64,000 bases of DNA from JALZBN01 sp035525375. Its GTDB lineage: Bacteria; Actinomycetota; Acidimicrobiia; Acidimicrobiales; AC-14. Made by a program: the position numbers and the translations under genes. The notes beneath the pieces were generated by a model, which was not told the origin of the DNA, made no database searches, and saw only the letters and a list, made by a program, of their open reading frames with translations. The stretch lies in contig DATLEI010000041.1 of NCBI GenBank assembly GCA_035525375.1, forward strand, positions 4,027 to 68,026, written 5' to 3'. Positions 16,793 to 24,940 of this stretch are shown here, piece after piece. Numbering within the stretch: position 1 is the stretch's first letter; each line of letters starts with the position of its first letter.

Positions 16793-17335
16793 CTATTGCA
16801 GCGGGAGTTCGAGGACGAGCTGTTGGCCGGCGGACACTGCGACTTCAACAGCCGTCGACCTCGGGCACCTGTCTGCGGACGACGATGCGGGCAATCGACG
16901 AGACACCACATAGCGGAAGCTGCGAGCTCTCTTGCAGGTCCGGCGTCGATGACAATTGGCACACACCACTTCGCATTTTGCTATTTCAGCGATGATCTCA
17001 GGCCAACTTGCACCGCCACCAGTGAGGGCGCTCACATTCGCAATTTTGTCCCGAAGGTGGTCGAACTCCAGCACGACAGGGTCGGCTTCTCCGCAGTCCA
17101 CGCAAGGATGCTCAAGTAGGTATTCGTACACGAGCTGCTTCATCTCTCCTGCGATCTTTCGGCTTCGCCGGTGAATCTGGCGATTGTGCCCCGCCTTGTT
17201 TGAATGATGGTATTTCCTGCTGCTCGCTGAGTTGCAACTTCGGCAATACGACTGTCGGCCGTCACGAGACCGTCGCCGGACATTGAAGCTGCTAAACGGT
17301 AAGACTTGCTTGCATCCAGAACAACGCTTTGACAT
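16793..17335 (-). CDS. HNH endonuclease with N-terminal zinc-finger
   Basis: A protein of 180 residues. The N-terminal Cys4 module (C5, C8, C31, C34) is followed by a HNH core: C78-x2-C81, then FDHL (D92, H93), then C121...C125-ANC128-H129. Such HNH proteins nick or cut DNA, often in mobile or defence settings; the target is unknown. ATG 17335 is used because a good promoter (17386-17414) starts transcription near 17379, below the upstream ATG 17380. The gene and its upstream part are clearly richer in A+T than the surroundings, which suggests recent gain. It lies on the 5' side of the tRNA-Lys gene. Confidence 0.78.
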   Translation of the reverse strand: MSKRCSGCKQVLPFSSFNVRRRSRDGRQSYCRSCNSASSRKYHHSNKAGHNRQIHRRSRKIAGEMKQLVYEYLLEHPCVDCGEADPVVLEFDHLRDKIANVSALTGGGASWPEIIAEIAKCEVVCANCHRRRTCKRARSFRYVVSRRLPASSSADRCPRSTAVEVAVSAGQQLVLELPLQ

Positions 17336-17385
17336 CGCACATCCCCAAAGGAAGAGATCATCTAAGGGGGAAGCGACCACCCCCT

Positions 17386-17414
17386 AGTATAGCCTCTATC
17401 AGTCAATGAGACAA
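17386..17414 (-). promoter_or_regulatory. Sigma-A-type promoter of the HNH gene
   Basis: Reverse strand: -35 TTGTCT (17414-17409), 17-base spacer, -10 TATACT (17391-17386). This is the closest match to a consensus promoter in the window, within an AT-rich segment. Confidence 0.65.
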
Positions 17415-17504
17415 GAGTATATTGGCAAAATCAGGTGAGAAATATCTCGACTGTGCCGCGCGCCGGAGACGCATCCCCTTCGCGCGCCGGTAGGCTCACG
17501 CGCC

Positions 17505-17894
17505 ATGGGTGACAACGACGCCAGGGAACGGTTGAACGAGGAGCGAACCCGGCTCGAGGGCGTCCGCGAGAGCTTTGCGGACGAGAACCTGACCGAGGAG
17601 AGCGAGCAGGAGAGCGTGGCCGAGCTGTCGAGCTACGACCAGCACCAAGCCGACATGGGCACCGAGACGTTCGAGCGGGAGAAGGACCTGTCGATACTCG
17701 AGCAAATCGAAGCCGAGCTGACCGACGTTGAGTACGCCCTCCGCCGGCTCGACGAGGGCACCTACGGCACGTGCGAGGCATGCGGCAAGCCGATCGACAA
17801 GGACCGCCTCGAGGCGATTCCGGCGGCGCGCCTTTGTCGAGACGACCAGGAGAAGGCCGAGCGGGAGGCCAGGTCGGTCGGTCCGACCTCGTAG
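17505..17894 (+). CDS. DksA/TraR-type zinc-finger protein
   Basis: A protein of 129 residues with a long charged helical hairpin (about 1-80) and a C-terminal zinc finger: C90-x2-C93-x17-C111-x2-D114. The fourth Cys of the usual DksA finger is Asp here. DksA-like proteins enter the secondary channel of RNA polymerase; whether this one does is unknown. TAGGCT stands 8 bases before ATG 17505 (probable leaderless start). The ADCK kinase gene follows closely and may be cotranscribed. Confidence 0.85.
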   Translation: MGDNDARERLNEERTRLEGVRESFADENLTEESEQESVAELSSYDQHQADMGTETFEREKDLSILEQIEAELTDVEYALRRLDEGTYGTCEACGKPIDKDRLEAIPAARLCRDDQEKAEREARSVGPTS

Positions 17895-17956
17895 GTAGTG
17901 GACGTCTCCTGAGACTTCGCAAGGCAATTCCGATAGCTGCGGGAAGCAGCGCGGTC

Positions 17957-19366
17957 GTGGCGACGACCGCCGCGGGCATCGTCCTTGCCGACGCCGACCG
18001 GCGTATCCGTCTGGAGCGCCAGGCCCGGGTGTGGTGGCTCACGAGCCGACGGGCCGTGAATTGGGCGATCGTCAAGGCGCGGGGCCGGCGGGCGACCGAC
18101 GAGCAACGGAGGAAACTCGAAGAGCAGTTTGCAATTCGCACCGCCCAGGACGTCGCCGAGCTGCTCGGCGGCATGAAGGGCGCCATCATGAAGGCGGGTC
18201 AGATGGTGTCGTTCATCGCCGAGGGCCTTCCACCGGAGGCTCAGGCTGCGTTAGCCACGCTGCAGGCCGACGTTCCGCCCATGGCGCCGAGTTTGGCCGA
18301 GGGCGTCATCCGGGAGGAGCTCGGCGACGATCCCGAGCGCCTCTTCCTTGATTGGGACCCGTTACCAAGAGCAGCGGCCTCCATTGGCCAAGTCCATCGC
18401 GCGGTCATGCACGACGGACGCGTCGTTGCCGTCAAGGTGCAGTACCCGGGCGTCGACCGGGCCATCAAGTCCGACCTCGACAATGCCGAGCTCCTTTACG
18501 GCCTCTTCGCGTCGTTCGCCCTCAAGAACATGGACGTCAAGGCCATGGTCGACGAGTTGCGGGCCCGGATGTCCGATGAGCTCGACTACCGGCTGGAGGC
18601 CCGTTGTCAGGCCGAGTTCGCCGAGCGCTACCGGGGCCACCCCTTCATCCATGTGCCCGACATCGTTCCCGAGCGCAGCAGCCGTCGCGTCATCACCAGC
18701 GAGTGGGTCGACGGAGTGTCGTGGAAGGAGTTCACGGCCACCGCCACCGACGAGGACAAGCGCCAAGCAGCCGAAATCCTCTTCCGTTTCGCCGAGGGAT
18801 CGATCTGGCGCCACGGTGTGTTCAACGGCGATCCGCACCCCGGCAACTATCGCTTCCACCCGGGCAAGGGACGGGTGACATTCCTCGATTTCGGACTCGT
18901 CAAGCGCTGGAGCCCGGGCGAGCTCGAAGGCCTGACGCCGATTCTCGACAACATCCTGGAACAACACCCTCAGGGCACGGTGGACGCGCTCGTCGACGCC
19001 GGCTTCCTGGCCCCCGACCACGGCGTCGATCCCGATCGCATCTACGAGTACTGCAGCACGCCGTACCTTCCGTTCCAGGTCGACAAGTTCACCTATGATC
19101 CAGAGTTTGTCGGCCGCACATTGCAGAAGATGCTCGACCTTCAAGGTGAGTACGGCGACGTCATCCGGCTCCTGAACATGCCCCCGTCCTACGTGATTCT
19201 CGACCGGGTCGTGTGGGGAATGAGCGCGATATTCGGGCGCATGCACGCCACCGGCCATTGGCGCTCACTTCTCGACGAATACCTCTACGACGCACCCCCA
19301 TCAACCGACCTCGGCAAAGCTGAGTTGCAATGGCGCCAAGAGCGATCGCCTTCAGCAGCGGACTGA
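17957..19366 (+). CDS. ABC1/ADCK/UbiB-family atypical kinase
   Basis: A protein of about 469 residues of the UbiB/ADCK group, which acts in or at the membrane in isoprenoid-lipid metabolism. Family motifs: KGAIMKAGQ, the Ala-rich loop AAASIGQVH, VAVKVQYPG, the catalytic GDPHPGN (about residue 290) and the metal-binding DFG in FLDFGLVKRW. The start is uncertain: the frame is open back into the dksA-like gene, and GTG 17957 or CTG 17909 are possible. Actinobacteria mostly use menaquinone rather than ubiquinone, so the lipid substrate is open. The gene overlaps the following hydrolase by 37 bases. Confidence 0.85.
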   Translation: MATTAAGIVLADADRRIRLERQARVWWLTSRRAVNWAIVKARGRRATDEQRRKLEEQFAIRTAQDVAELLGGMKGAIMKAGQMVSFIAEGLPPEAQAALATLQADVPPMAPSLAEGVIREELGDDPERLFLDWDPLPRAAASIGQVHRAVMHDGRVVAVKVQYPGVDRAIKSDLDNAELLYGLFASFALKNMDVKAMVDELRARMSDELDYRLEARCQAEFAERYRGHPFIHVPDIVPERSSRRVITSEWVDGVSWKEFTATATDEDKRQAAEILFRFAEGSIWRHGVFNGDPHPGNYRFHPGKGRVTFLDFGLVKRWSPGELEGLTPILDNILEQHPQGTVDALVDAGFLAPDHGVDPDRIYEYCSTPYLPFQVDKFTYDPEFVGRTLQKMLDLQGEYGDVIRLLNMPPSYVILDRVVWGMSAIFGRMHATGHWRSLLDEYLYDAPPSTDLGKAELQWRQERSPSAAD

Positions 19367-20142
19367 CCAGCTACGCCCGTCGGTACGTCCGCGTGCCTCG
19401 ATACGGGCCGGAGCAGTGGCTCTCGCTCGTCACAACCGACAACGTGCGGATCTCGGCTGCGATGGTGCCCGGCCCCCCGGACGCGCCGGCCACGGTCGTC
19501 CTGGTCCACGGATTCGCTCTTTCGTCGCGGACCCCGAGAATCCATGCCTTCGCCCACCTCCTGGCCCGCGACGTGAACGTGGTCGTGCCCGACCTACGGG
19601 GACACGGACGCTCGGGTGGCCGCTGCACAATGGGCCATCTGGAGCCACTGGACGTCGCCGCGGCCGTCGCCGCCGCGCCGAGCGGCGCCCCCGTCGTAAC
19701 CATGGGGATCAGCCTGGGTGGCGCGGCAGTTCTGCTCCACGCTGGCACCATCGGGGGTGTTGCCGGCGTCATTGCCATCAGCGCGCCGGCTTGGTCGAAT
19801 TCGTGGGACACCAAGGCCACCGAGCGCATACGGCGCCACATCAGTACCCGCAGTGGCCGGCTATTCCTGTCGAGCGTCCTGCGAACGCGTGTCGCCGCCG
19901 ACTGGAAGGGCGTCCCCGAGTCACGTGATATCGCCGCCGCGATCGCCCCTGGCTTCTCGATCATCGTCCACGACCCCGATGACCACTACTTCGGTGAGGA
20001 GCATGCCCGCACGCTCTACGAGTGGCTCCGACCACCCAAAGACCTGTGGCTGATTCCCGAGTCCGGCCATGGCACCGACCTGCTGACGCCGGCGCTCGCC
20101 GAACGCCTTGTCGGCCGCATCAAGAGCCGACTTCAGGCCTGA
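19330..20142 (+). CDS. Alpha/beta hydrolase
   Basis: Protein of 270 residues with the usual alpha/beta-hydrolase order: oxyanion VHGFALS (H60-G61), PDLRGHGRSGG (88-97), nucleophile elbow GISLGG (S128), and the catalytic His in ESGHGTD near 248; the acid is likely D in the VHDPDDHYF segment. No signal peptide. It overlaps the end of the ADCK kinase gene by 37 bases, so both are probably translated from one message. The substrate (ester, lipid or carbon bond) cannot be read from the sequence. Confidence 0.85.
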   Translation: MAPRAIAFSSGLTSYARRYVRVPRYGPEQWLSLVTTDNVRISAAMVPGPPDAPATVVLVHGFALSSRTPRIHAFAHLLARDVNVVVPDLRGHGRSGGRCTMGHLEPLDVAAAVAAAPSGAPVVTMGISLGGAAVLLHAGTIGGVAGVIAISAPAWSNSWDTKATERIRRHISTRSGRLFLSSVLRTRVAADWKGVPESRDIAAAIAPGFSIIVHDPDDHYFGEEHARTLYEWLRPPKDLWLIPESGHGTDLLTPALAERLVGRIKSRLQA

Positions 20143-20160
20143 GCGGCCGAAAGCGGAGGT

Positions 20161-20625
20161 CTAGCCCTTCGCAATAAGGAAACCCCGCGCTCGCTCCGCC
20201 TTCGGGTAGCGGTTCACGAGGGCCCAGAACCGAGGACCATGGCCGGACTCGGCGAGGTGAGCGACCTCGTGGATGAGGAGGTAGTCGATGACCCACTCGG
20301 GGAACTCGGCGGCGCGCGACGAAAGACGGATGGTGCCGTCGAGCGGCGTGCACGATGCCCACCTGCTCTGCTGGTTGTCGACCCACCGCACCTGAGCAGG
20401 CACAGGAAGGCCGTAGCGGGCGGCGAGCACGCTCGCTCTGGCCTGCAGATCGCTCGGTTTCGCCCGCCGATCGCGGCGATCGACCCGCCGCACCATTTCT
20501 TGTATCCACTTCTCCTCTTCGGCCTTGGTCATCGATGCAGGAATGGAAACGCGCAGGACGCCGTCCTTCTTTGACGCTTGAACTGTCTTGCGTCTCCGGC
20601 GACTGCGGATGACTTCAACCTCCAT
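20161..20625 (-). CDS. YgjP-like zinc metallopeptidase (DUF45/SprT-like)
   Basis: A protein of 154 residues with the gluzincin-like motif HEVAHL (H119, E120, H123) and a third histidine in SGHGPRFW (H129). WASCT before it matches YgjP/WLM-type proteins. The biological substrate of this family is unclear. ATG 20625 is chosen over 20628 because TAATTT lies 6 bases ahead of it. It is divergent from the MoaD/CdsA-like fusion gene; their start codons are only 31 bases apart. Confidence 0.85.
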   Translation of the reverse strand: MEVEVIRSRRRRKTVQASKKDGVLRVSIPASMTKAEEEKWIQEMVRRVDRRDRRAKPSDLQARASVLAARYGLPVPAQVRWVDNQQSRWASCTPLDGTIRLSSRAAEFPEWVIDYLLIHEVAHLAESGHGPRFWALVNRYPKAERARGFLIAKG

Positions 20626-20656
20626 CATTTGAAATTACCGCCATAGGATTGCTCCC
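20626..20656. promoter_or_regulatory. Back-to-back leaderless promoters (ygjP-like / fusion gene)
   Basis: Reverse -10 TAATTT (20637-20632) is 6 bases before ATG 20625; forward -10 TAGGAT (20644-20649) is 7 bases before GTG 20657. The two promoters overlap closely and might exclude one another. Confidence 0.5.
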
Positions 20657-22198
20657 GTGCCTGTTCTTCGATTGTTCGCGGCGGCCCGAGAGGCGGCAGG
20701 CGTGGCGCGCGCCGAGCTGGAAGGCACGACGGTCGAGGCGATCCTGCAGCAGGCCGAGCTCCGTTATGGCGAGCGCTTCTCGGGCGTCCTTGCCCGCTCC
20801 CGCGTCTGGGTGAACGGCCAACCTGCTGACACCGACACGGCAGTTCAAGGGCATGACGTCATTGCTGTCCTGCCGCCGGTCTCCGGCGGCTCTGACAGCG
20901 ATCAACTTTGGGGCGCAAAGGTGGCAGCGGCCGACCCGCTGGTGGAGGAGGCGCCAGTTGCCCTCGACCTCATGGAGCGGGAGCCCGAGGTGGCCGATGA
21001 GGGCCCCCCGACCGGCGTGTACGAGACCGTCTGGCTTGATGAGGTGAACGATCTCGGCCTGGAGGAGCCCGAATTGGACGAGCCCCGGTGGCTCGCAGCC
21101 GAGCCCGAGGCGAACACCGATCTCGACTCGCCATCAGCTGTTGAACTGAGTCCGCACCCCGAGGACGTGGAGGTGGCCACCGAGCGCCCGGCGCCCGAGG
21201 AGCCGGCGCCTGAGGAGCCGTGGTCAGGTTGGTCGTCGGCCAGCGGTAGTTTCCAAGCGGTCGTGCAGCCCGGCGCGGATTCAGCGCACAGAGGCCTGCA
21301 ACCCTTCGCCCCGGCCGCGCCGGAGCCACGGCCGCCTCGTCCCCCATTACTGCCGCCGGAGTCACCAGCCCTGCCGGTAGATCCGTCGGCCACCGAGGAT
21401 GCGGCGAAGGCGCCGACCCCGATCTTCGAAGGCGGCCTTCGCAAGGTCCTATCCCGTCTGGCCGTCGTGCACGACAGCCGAGGCCCGCATGGGCGCCTCG
21501 GACTGCTCTGGGCCATCGTGACCGTCGGCGCCGCGGCTGGTGGTGCCGAGTTCCTCGCCGCATGGTTGGGCCTGACCGCCTTCGTCGGCGCGTGCCAGGC
21601 GTCGCGGGTGCGGCTGGGCCAGGGCCGCCTCGTGCTGATCGGCACCTCTGCAGTCATCGCCGTGGCGATCCCGGGCGTCGCCATCCTCGGTTACGAAATC
21701 GTCGCCGCGACCGTCGGCGGCGCCGTGGTTCTAGCGTTTGTCGCGGCACTGTTCTTCTCCCGGGGATCGGCGACACGAGACGGGACAGTTATTGCGGCTG
21801 TCGGTGTGTCGCTCGGCCTCGCCGCCGCCGCGCCGGTGCTCCTTCGCGCCGACCACATCGAAGCCGCGTTCCTGCTCCTGGCCTATGCCGCGACCTACGA
21901 CGCCGGCGCGTACCTCGTTGGCACCGGCGCGTCGTCGGTGTGGGAGGGCCCGGTAGCCGGCGTCGCGGCGCTGATCCCGGTTGTGATCCTGTCCGCCGTG
22001 CTGTTGGTGCCCCCGTTTCAGCCGGGCACCCCGGTCCTCCTGGGACTGCTGGCCGCCATTCTCGCGCCGCTGGGTCCACTCGTCGGTTCGGCGGTCGTGG
22101 GCGACGGCGAAGCCCATGCCCCGGGCCTACGAAGACTGGACTCCCTGATAGTCCTAGGCCCGATCTGGGCCGCCGCCGCCGTCGCCTTCATCGACTAA
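20657..22198 (+). CDS. MoaD-like beta-grasp domain fused to CdsA-like membrane domain
   Basis: A protein of 513 residues of unusual build. Residues 1-78 match a MoaD sulfur-carrier domain and end in PPVSGG, the di-glycine that MoaD needs free for thiocarboxylation. A 190-residue acidic, Pro-rich linker follows. From about 275 there are 7-8 transmembrane helices whose end resembles the CdsA (CDP-diacylglycerol synthase) signature: DAGAYLVG, then GDGEAHAPGLRRLDSLIVLGPIW; the SPKKTxEG part is degenerate (SSVWEGP). GTG 20657 is 7 bases after TAGGAT. Catalysis by either half is unproven. It might be a cleaved precursor or a membrane-tethered ubiquitin-like protein. Confidence 0.75.
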   Translation: MPVLRLFAAAREAAGVARAELEGTTVEAILQQAELRYGERFSGVLARSRVWVNGQPADTDTAVQGHDVIAVLPPVSGGSDSDQLWGAKVAAADPLVEEAPVALDLMEREPEVADEGPPTGVYETVWLDEVNDLGLEEPELDEPRWLAAEPEANTDLDSPSAVELSPHPEDVEVATERPAPEEPAPEEPWSGWSSASGSFQAVVQPGADSAHRGLQPFAPAAPEPRPPRPPLLPPESPALPVDPSATEDAAKAPTPIFEGGLRKVLSRLAVVHDSRGPHGRLGLLWAIVTVGAAAGGAEFLAAWLGLTAFVGACQASRVRLGQGRLVLIGTSAVIAVAIPGVAILGYEIVAATVGGAVVLAFVAALFFSRGSATRDGTVIAAVGVSLGLAAAAPVLLRADHIEAAFLLLAYAATYDAGAYLVGTGASSVWEGPVAGVAALIPVVILSAVLLVPPFQPGTPVLLGLLAAILAPLGPLVGSAVVGDGEAHAPGLRRLDSLIVLGPIWAAAAVAFID

Positions 22199-22215
22199 CG
22201 CGAATTGGGCGAAGT

Positions 22216-22632
22216 TTACTTTTTGGTCTCCCAGAAAACCTTGTCGATCTGGGCGATCAGGTCGAGCAGCTGCTGGCCCTGCGCCGGGTCCTCCGACTTC
22301 TTGGCCGCGCCCGCAGCTTTGGTCGCGTCCCAGAAGAGCTGGTGCAGCTCGGGGTGCGCCTCGAGGTGCTCCGGCTTGAAGTAGTCGGTCCACAGCACCC
22401 ACAAGTGATGCTTCACCAGATCAGCCCGCTCCTCTTTGATGAGCACGGAGCGCTCCCGGAACACGGCGTCGTCGGAGCCCTGGTACTTCTCCTGGATCGC
22501 CTTGACCGACTCCGCCTCGATGCGAGCTTGGGCCGGGTCATAGACGCCGCAGGGGAGATCGCAGTGGGCGTGCACCTGCCGGGGAGGACGCAATGTGTCT
22601 GCGATCGCGGCCACGCGGGTGAGAATGGGCAT
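22216..22632 (-). CDS. sodN: Nickel superoxide dismutase SodN precursor
   Basis: Removes superoxide with a Ni centre built from the first residues of the mature protein. After a 22-residue propeptide the Ni hook starts: H23, C24, D25, L26, P27, C28, G29, V30, Y31, corresponding to mature His1, Cys2, Cys6 and Tyr9. The propeptide must be cut before His; the neighbour sodX encodes the likely protease. The mature part is a four-helix bundle. ATG 22632 is preferred over ATG 22638 because AGGAG lies 7 bases before it. A TAGTGT box (22677-22672) may be its -10. Confidence 0.96.
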   Translation of the reverse strand: MPILTRVAAIADTLRPPRQVHAHCDLPCGVYDPAQARIEAESVKAIQEKYQGSDDAVFRERSVLIKEERADLVKHHLWVLWTDYFKPEHLEAHPELHQLFWDATKAAGAAKKSEDPAQGQQLLDLIAQIDKVFWETKK

Positions 22633-22636
22633 GCTC

Positions 22637-23065
22637 ATGCTCCTTCGTATCGGGGGAAGGTCGGCCCGCGCACACTATCCAGTCGTTCGGGCGGCAGGCG
22701 CAGGCCCGCTTCTCGCTGCCGCTGTGCTAGCCGCGTCGGGCGCCGCCGTCCTGCGGATACGGCGGGTTGAGGTCGTCGGCGACAGCATGCGACCGGCCCT
22801 TGAGCCCGGCGATCGCCTCCTCGTCACCCGCACCAGCGACGTCAGAATGGGCGACATGGTTGCACTCGTCGACCCCCGCGCTCCGGCGCGACTCGTCATC
22901 AAACGGGTGGCTGCGTGCACCTCCTCGGAAGTAACGGTGCTCGGCGACAACCCTGATTTCAGTACCGACAGTCGCACCTTCGGACCGGTCAAGAGAGCGG
23001 CCGTCCGGGGGCGGGCTGTCTACCGCTACTACCCGCCCGACCGCCGGACCCGGCTGAAACGGTAA
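22637..23065 (+). CDS. sodX: SodX-type nickel-SOD maturation protease (signal peptidase S26 fold)
   Basis: Membrane-anchored S26 peptidase, about 142 residues, that should cut the SodN propeptide. N-terminal transmembrane segment (about 19-40), nucleophile S50 in GDSMRP, general base K89 in RLVIKRV, then LGDNPDFSTDSR, the S26 end motif. The start is uncertain: ATG 22637 overlaps the sodN start head to head, and no in-frame ATG, GTG or TTG exists until GTG 22724, which would lose most of the membrane anchor. The pairing sodN/sodX is standard in actinobacteria. Confidence 0.88.
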   Translation: MLLRIGGRSARAHYPVVRAAGAGPLLAAAVLAASGAAVLRIRRVEVVGDSMRPALEPGDRLLVTRTSDVRMGDMVALVDPRAPARLVIKRVAACTSSEVTVLGDNPDFSTDSRTFGPVKRAAVRGRAVYRYYPPDRRTRLKR

Positions 23066-23075
23066 CCTCGTGTCG

Positions 23076-23609
23076 ATGCTGAAGGACGAAGTCGAAAGCG
23101 TGCTGGCGCCCGATGACGATGCGGCTTTGGGCGACCTGCCCCTCGATGAGCTCCGGGCGCGCCGGGCGGCGTGCACAAGCGTCGAGGCGAAGGTGTCCTA
23201 TTTGCGCCGGTTGATTCATGGGGCAACCGACATCGTGGGACGCGAGCTGACCCGACGGGGCGACGGCGCGGCTCCAACCGACATGTCCCACCTCGTCGAC
23301 GAGCTCCCTGAAGCGCTGGCCGGCAACGTGAATCCTGGCGGTCACACCCATATCGTCAGCAACCTCCTCCCCCCCGACGTCGACGCGGTCACCGCCGAGC
23401 TCGATGCGCTTGTCGACCGTCGGTTACTAACGTCGCTTCCCGATCTAAGCGACGACGACCTGCGAGATCTGAGAGAGCGCCTCGCCGAAGCCGACCACAC
23501 GTTGTCGGCTGACCGCAGTGCTCTTTTCGACCGCATCGACTCGCTCGCCGCTGAGCTCACCCGGCGGTACAAGGCCGGCGAGGCCGACGTGCAGTCCGTC
23601 CTGCCCTAG
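23076..23609 (+). CDS. RsiG-like (AmfC-type) putative anti-sigma factor
   Basis: A helical protein of 177 residues. RsiG, the c-di-GMP-dependent anti-sigma factor of Streptomyces, carries two E(x3)S(x2)R(x3)Q(x3)D motifs. Here helix 1 has E37-S41-R44-H48-D52 (Gln changed to His), and helix 2 has a decayed copy D140-S144-R147-F151-D155. Both helices continue with the ELTRR-type ends of the family. ATG 23076 is 7 bases after TAACCT (leaderless), so GTG 23070 is less likely. It runs into mshA with 10 bases between. Whether it binds c-di-GMP or a WhiG-type sigma factor is unknown. Confidence 0.68.
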   Translation: MLKDEVESVLAPDDDAALGDLPLDELRARRAACTSVEAKVSYLRRLIHGATDIVGRELTRRGDGAAPTDMSHLVDELPEALAGNVNPGGHTHIVSNLLPPDVDAVTAELDALVDRRLLTSLPDLSDDDLRDLRERLAEADHTLSADRSALFDRIDSLAAELTRRYKAGEADVQSVLP

Positions 23610-23619
23610 TTCGCCCGTC

Positions 23620-24831
23620 GTGCGCCAACTGGCTGTCCTCTCCCTCCACACGTCCCCACTCGCCCAGCCGGGCACTGGCGATGGCGGCGGGATGAATGTC
23701 TATGTGCGATCGCTGGCGTCGGCGCTGGCCCGGGCTGGGGTCGACTGTGACGTGTACACCCGCGCCTGGCGCCCCGGCCTGGCGCCGGTCGTGTCGGTCG
23801 AGCCCGGATTTCGGGTGCACCATGTGGCCGCCGGACCGCCTGCGCCCGTCGCTGTCGATCAGCTGGGCGAAGTCATTGATGAATTCACCGGTGGCGTTCT
23901 GCGCCTGCTCGACCGCGAGGGTCCTCCCGACCTGATTCACGCCAACTACTGGCTCTCCGGCGTCTCTGGCCACGCGCTGAAACACGAACTCTCACTGCCG
24001 CTCGTCTGCACGTTCCACACTCTTGAGCGAGTGAAGGCGTCGGTGATGTCCGATATCGACTACCCGAGAGCCCAAGCCGAGGCCGAGGTCATCGGGTGCG
24101 CAGATTCAATAGTCGCTTCGTCGGTCGAGGAGCGGCACCAGCTCGAGCACCTGTACGGCGCCGAAGGGGCGCGTATCGAAGTCGTCCCCCCGGGCGTCGA
24201 CCACGAACTGTTCTCTCCCGGCGACCGTCAGGAGGCTCGGTTGAGCTTGGGACTCAACGACGACCCCGTGCTGTTGTTCGTCGGTCGCATCCAGCATCTC
24301 AAGGGAGTCGATGTCGCCATTGAGGCGCTCGCTCTCGGGCCACCCCGTGCCCGTTTGGTTGTCGTCGGCGGCCCCAGCGGGCCGGGTGGCGAAGCCGAGC
24401 TGAGCCGTTTGCGGAAGCTCGCCGACGAACGCGGCGTCGGCCGTCGGGTGCTCTTTGTGCCACCCCAGCCTCATGGCGGCCTGGCCGCCTATTACCGGGC
24501 CGCCGATGTCTGCGTCGTGCCCAGCCGCTCGGAGTCGTTTGGTCTCGTCGCGCTGGAGGCCGCGGCCTGCGGCACCCCTGTCGTGGCCTCCGCCGTCGGC
24601 GGACTTCGCACCCTGGTGGAACACGGCCGAACCGGGTTTCTTGTCGGTGGCTGCGACCCGGAGGCGTTCGCCGACTATGTGACGGAACTCGTCGATCAGC
24701 CAGACCTAGCTGCGAGAATGGGTAGTGCTGCAGAAGGTTTATCCCGCCGCTACAGCTGGTCGATCACGGCGGCGCGGCTGCGCCGCCTCTGCACCGATCT
24801 CACCGTGCGAGAACTGGTGGAGTGCCAGTGA
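23620..24831 (+). CDS. mshA: MshA-like GT4 glycosyltransferase
   Basis: GT-B glycosyltransferase of 403 residues. MshA makes N-acetylglucosaminyl-inositol phosphate, the first step to mycothiol. The N-terminal loop SLHTSPLAQPGTGDGGGMNVYV is the signature of this subgroup (read from 23635). FVGRIQHLKGVD and the E-x7-E sugar-nucleotide motif (SRSESFGLVALEAAACGTPVVAS) complete the fold. GTG 23620 begins right before the conserved strand. Other mycothiol genes are not in the window, so a different inositol or sucrose-type acceptor remains possible. Confidence 0.82.
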   Translation: MRQLAVLSLHTSPLAQPGTGDGGGMNVYVRSLASALARAGVDCDVYTRAWRPGLAPVVSVEPGFRVHHVAAGPPAPVAVDQLGEVIDEFTGGVLRLLDREGPPDLIHANYWLSGVSGHALKHELSLPLVCTFHTLERVKASVMSDIDYPRAQAEAEVIGCADSIVASSVEERHQLEHLYGAEGARIEVVPPGVDHELFSPGDRQEARLSLGLNDDPVLLFVGRIQHLKGVDVAIEALALGPPRARLVVVGGPSGPGGEAELSRLRKLADERGVGRRVLFVPPQPHGGLAAYYRAADVCVVPSRSESFGLVALEAAACGTPVVASAVGGLRTLVEHGRTGFLVGGCDPEAFADYVTELVDQPDLAARMGSAAEGLSRRYSWSITAARLRRLCTDLTVRELVECQ

Positions 24832-24902
24832 AGGCTCGATCCCGCGTCGGCGATTTTCACGCCTGGGATTAAACCTTTTCGTTTACTTTCATGTGTTTCT
24901 AC

Positions 24903-24932
24903 TTGCGGCGCGGGGCGGGGTGCGGCTAGAGT
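24903..24932 (+). promoter_or_regulatory. Promoter before the M23 peptidase leader
   Basis: -35 TTGCGG 24903-24908, 18-base spacer, -10 TAGAGT 24927-24932. The predicted start near 24939 coincides with the left arm of the structured leader. Confidence 0.45.
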
Positions 24933-24940
24933 CTGCGCCG

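Noticed and set aside
21562..22770. Forward frame of about 400 codons over the end of the MoaD fusion and sodN
   Set aside because: Antisense to the highly conserved nickel hook of SodN and out of frame with the fusion; Arg-rich shadow.
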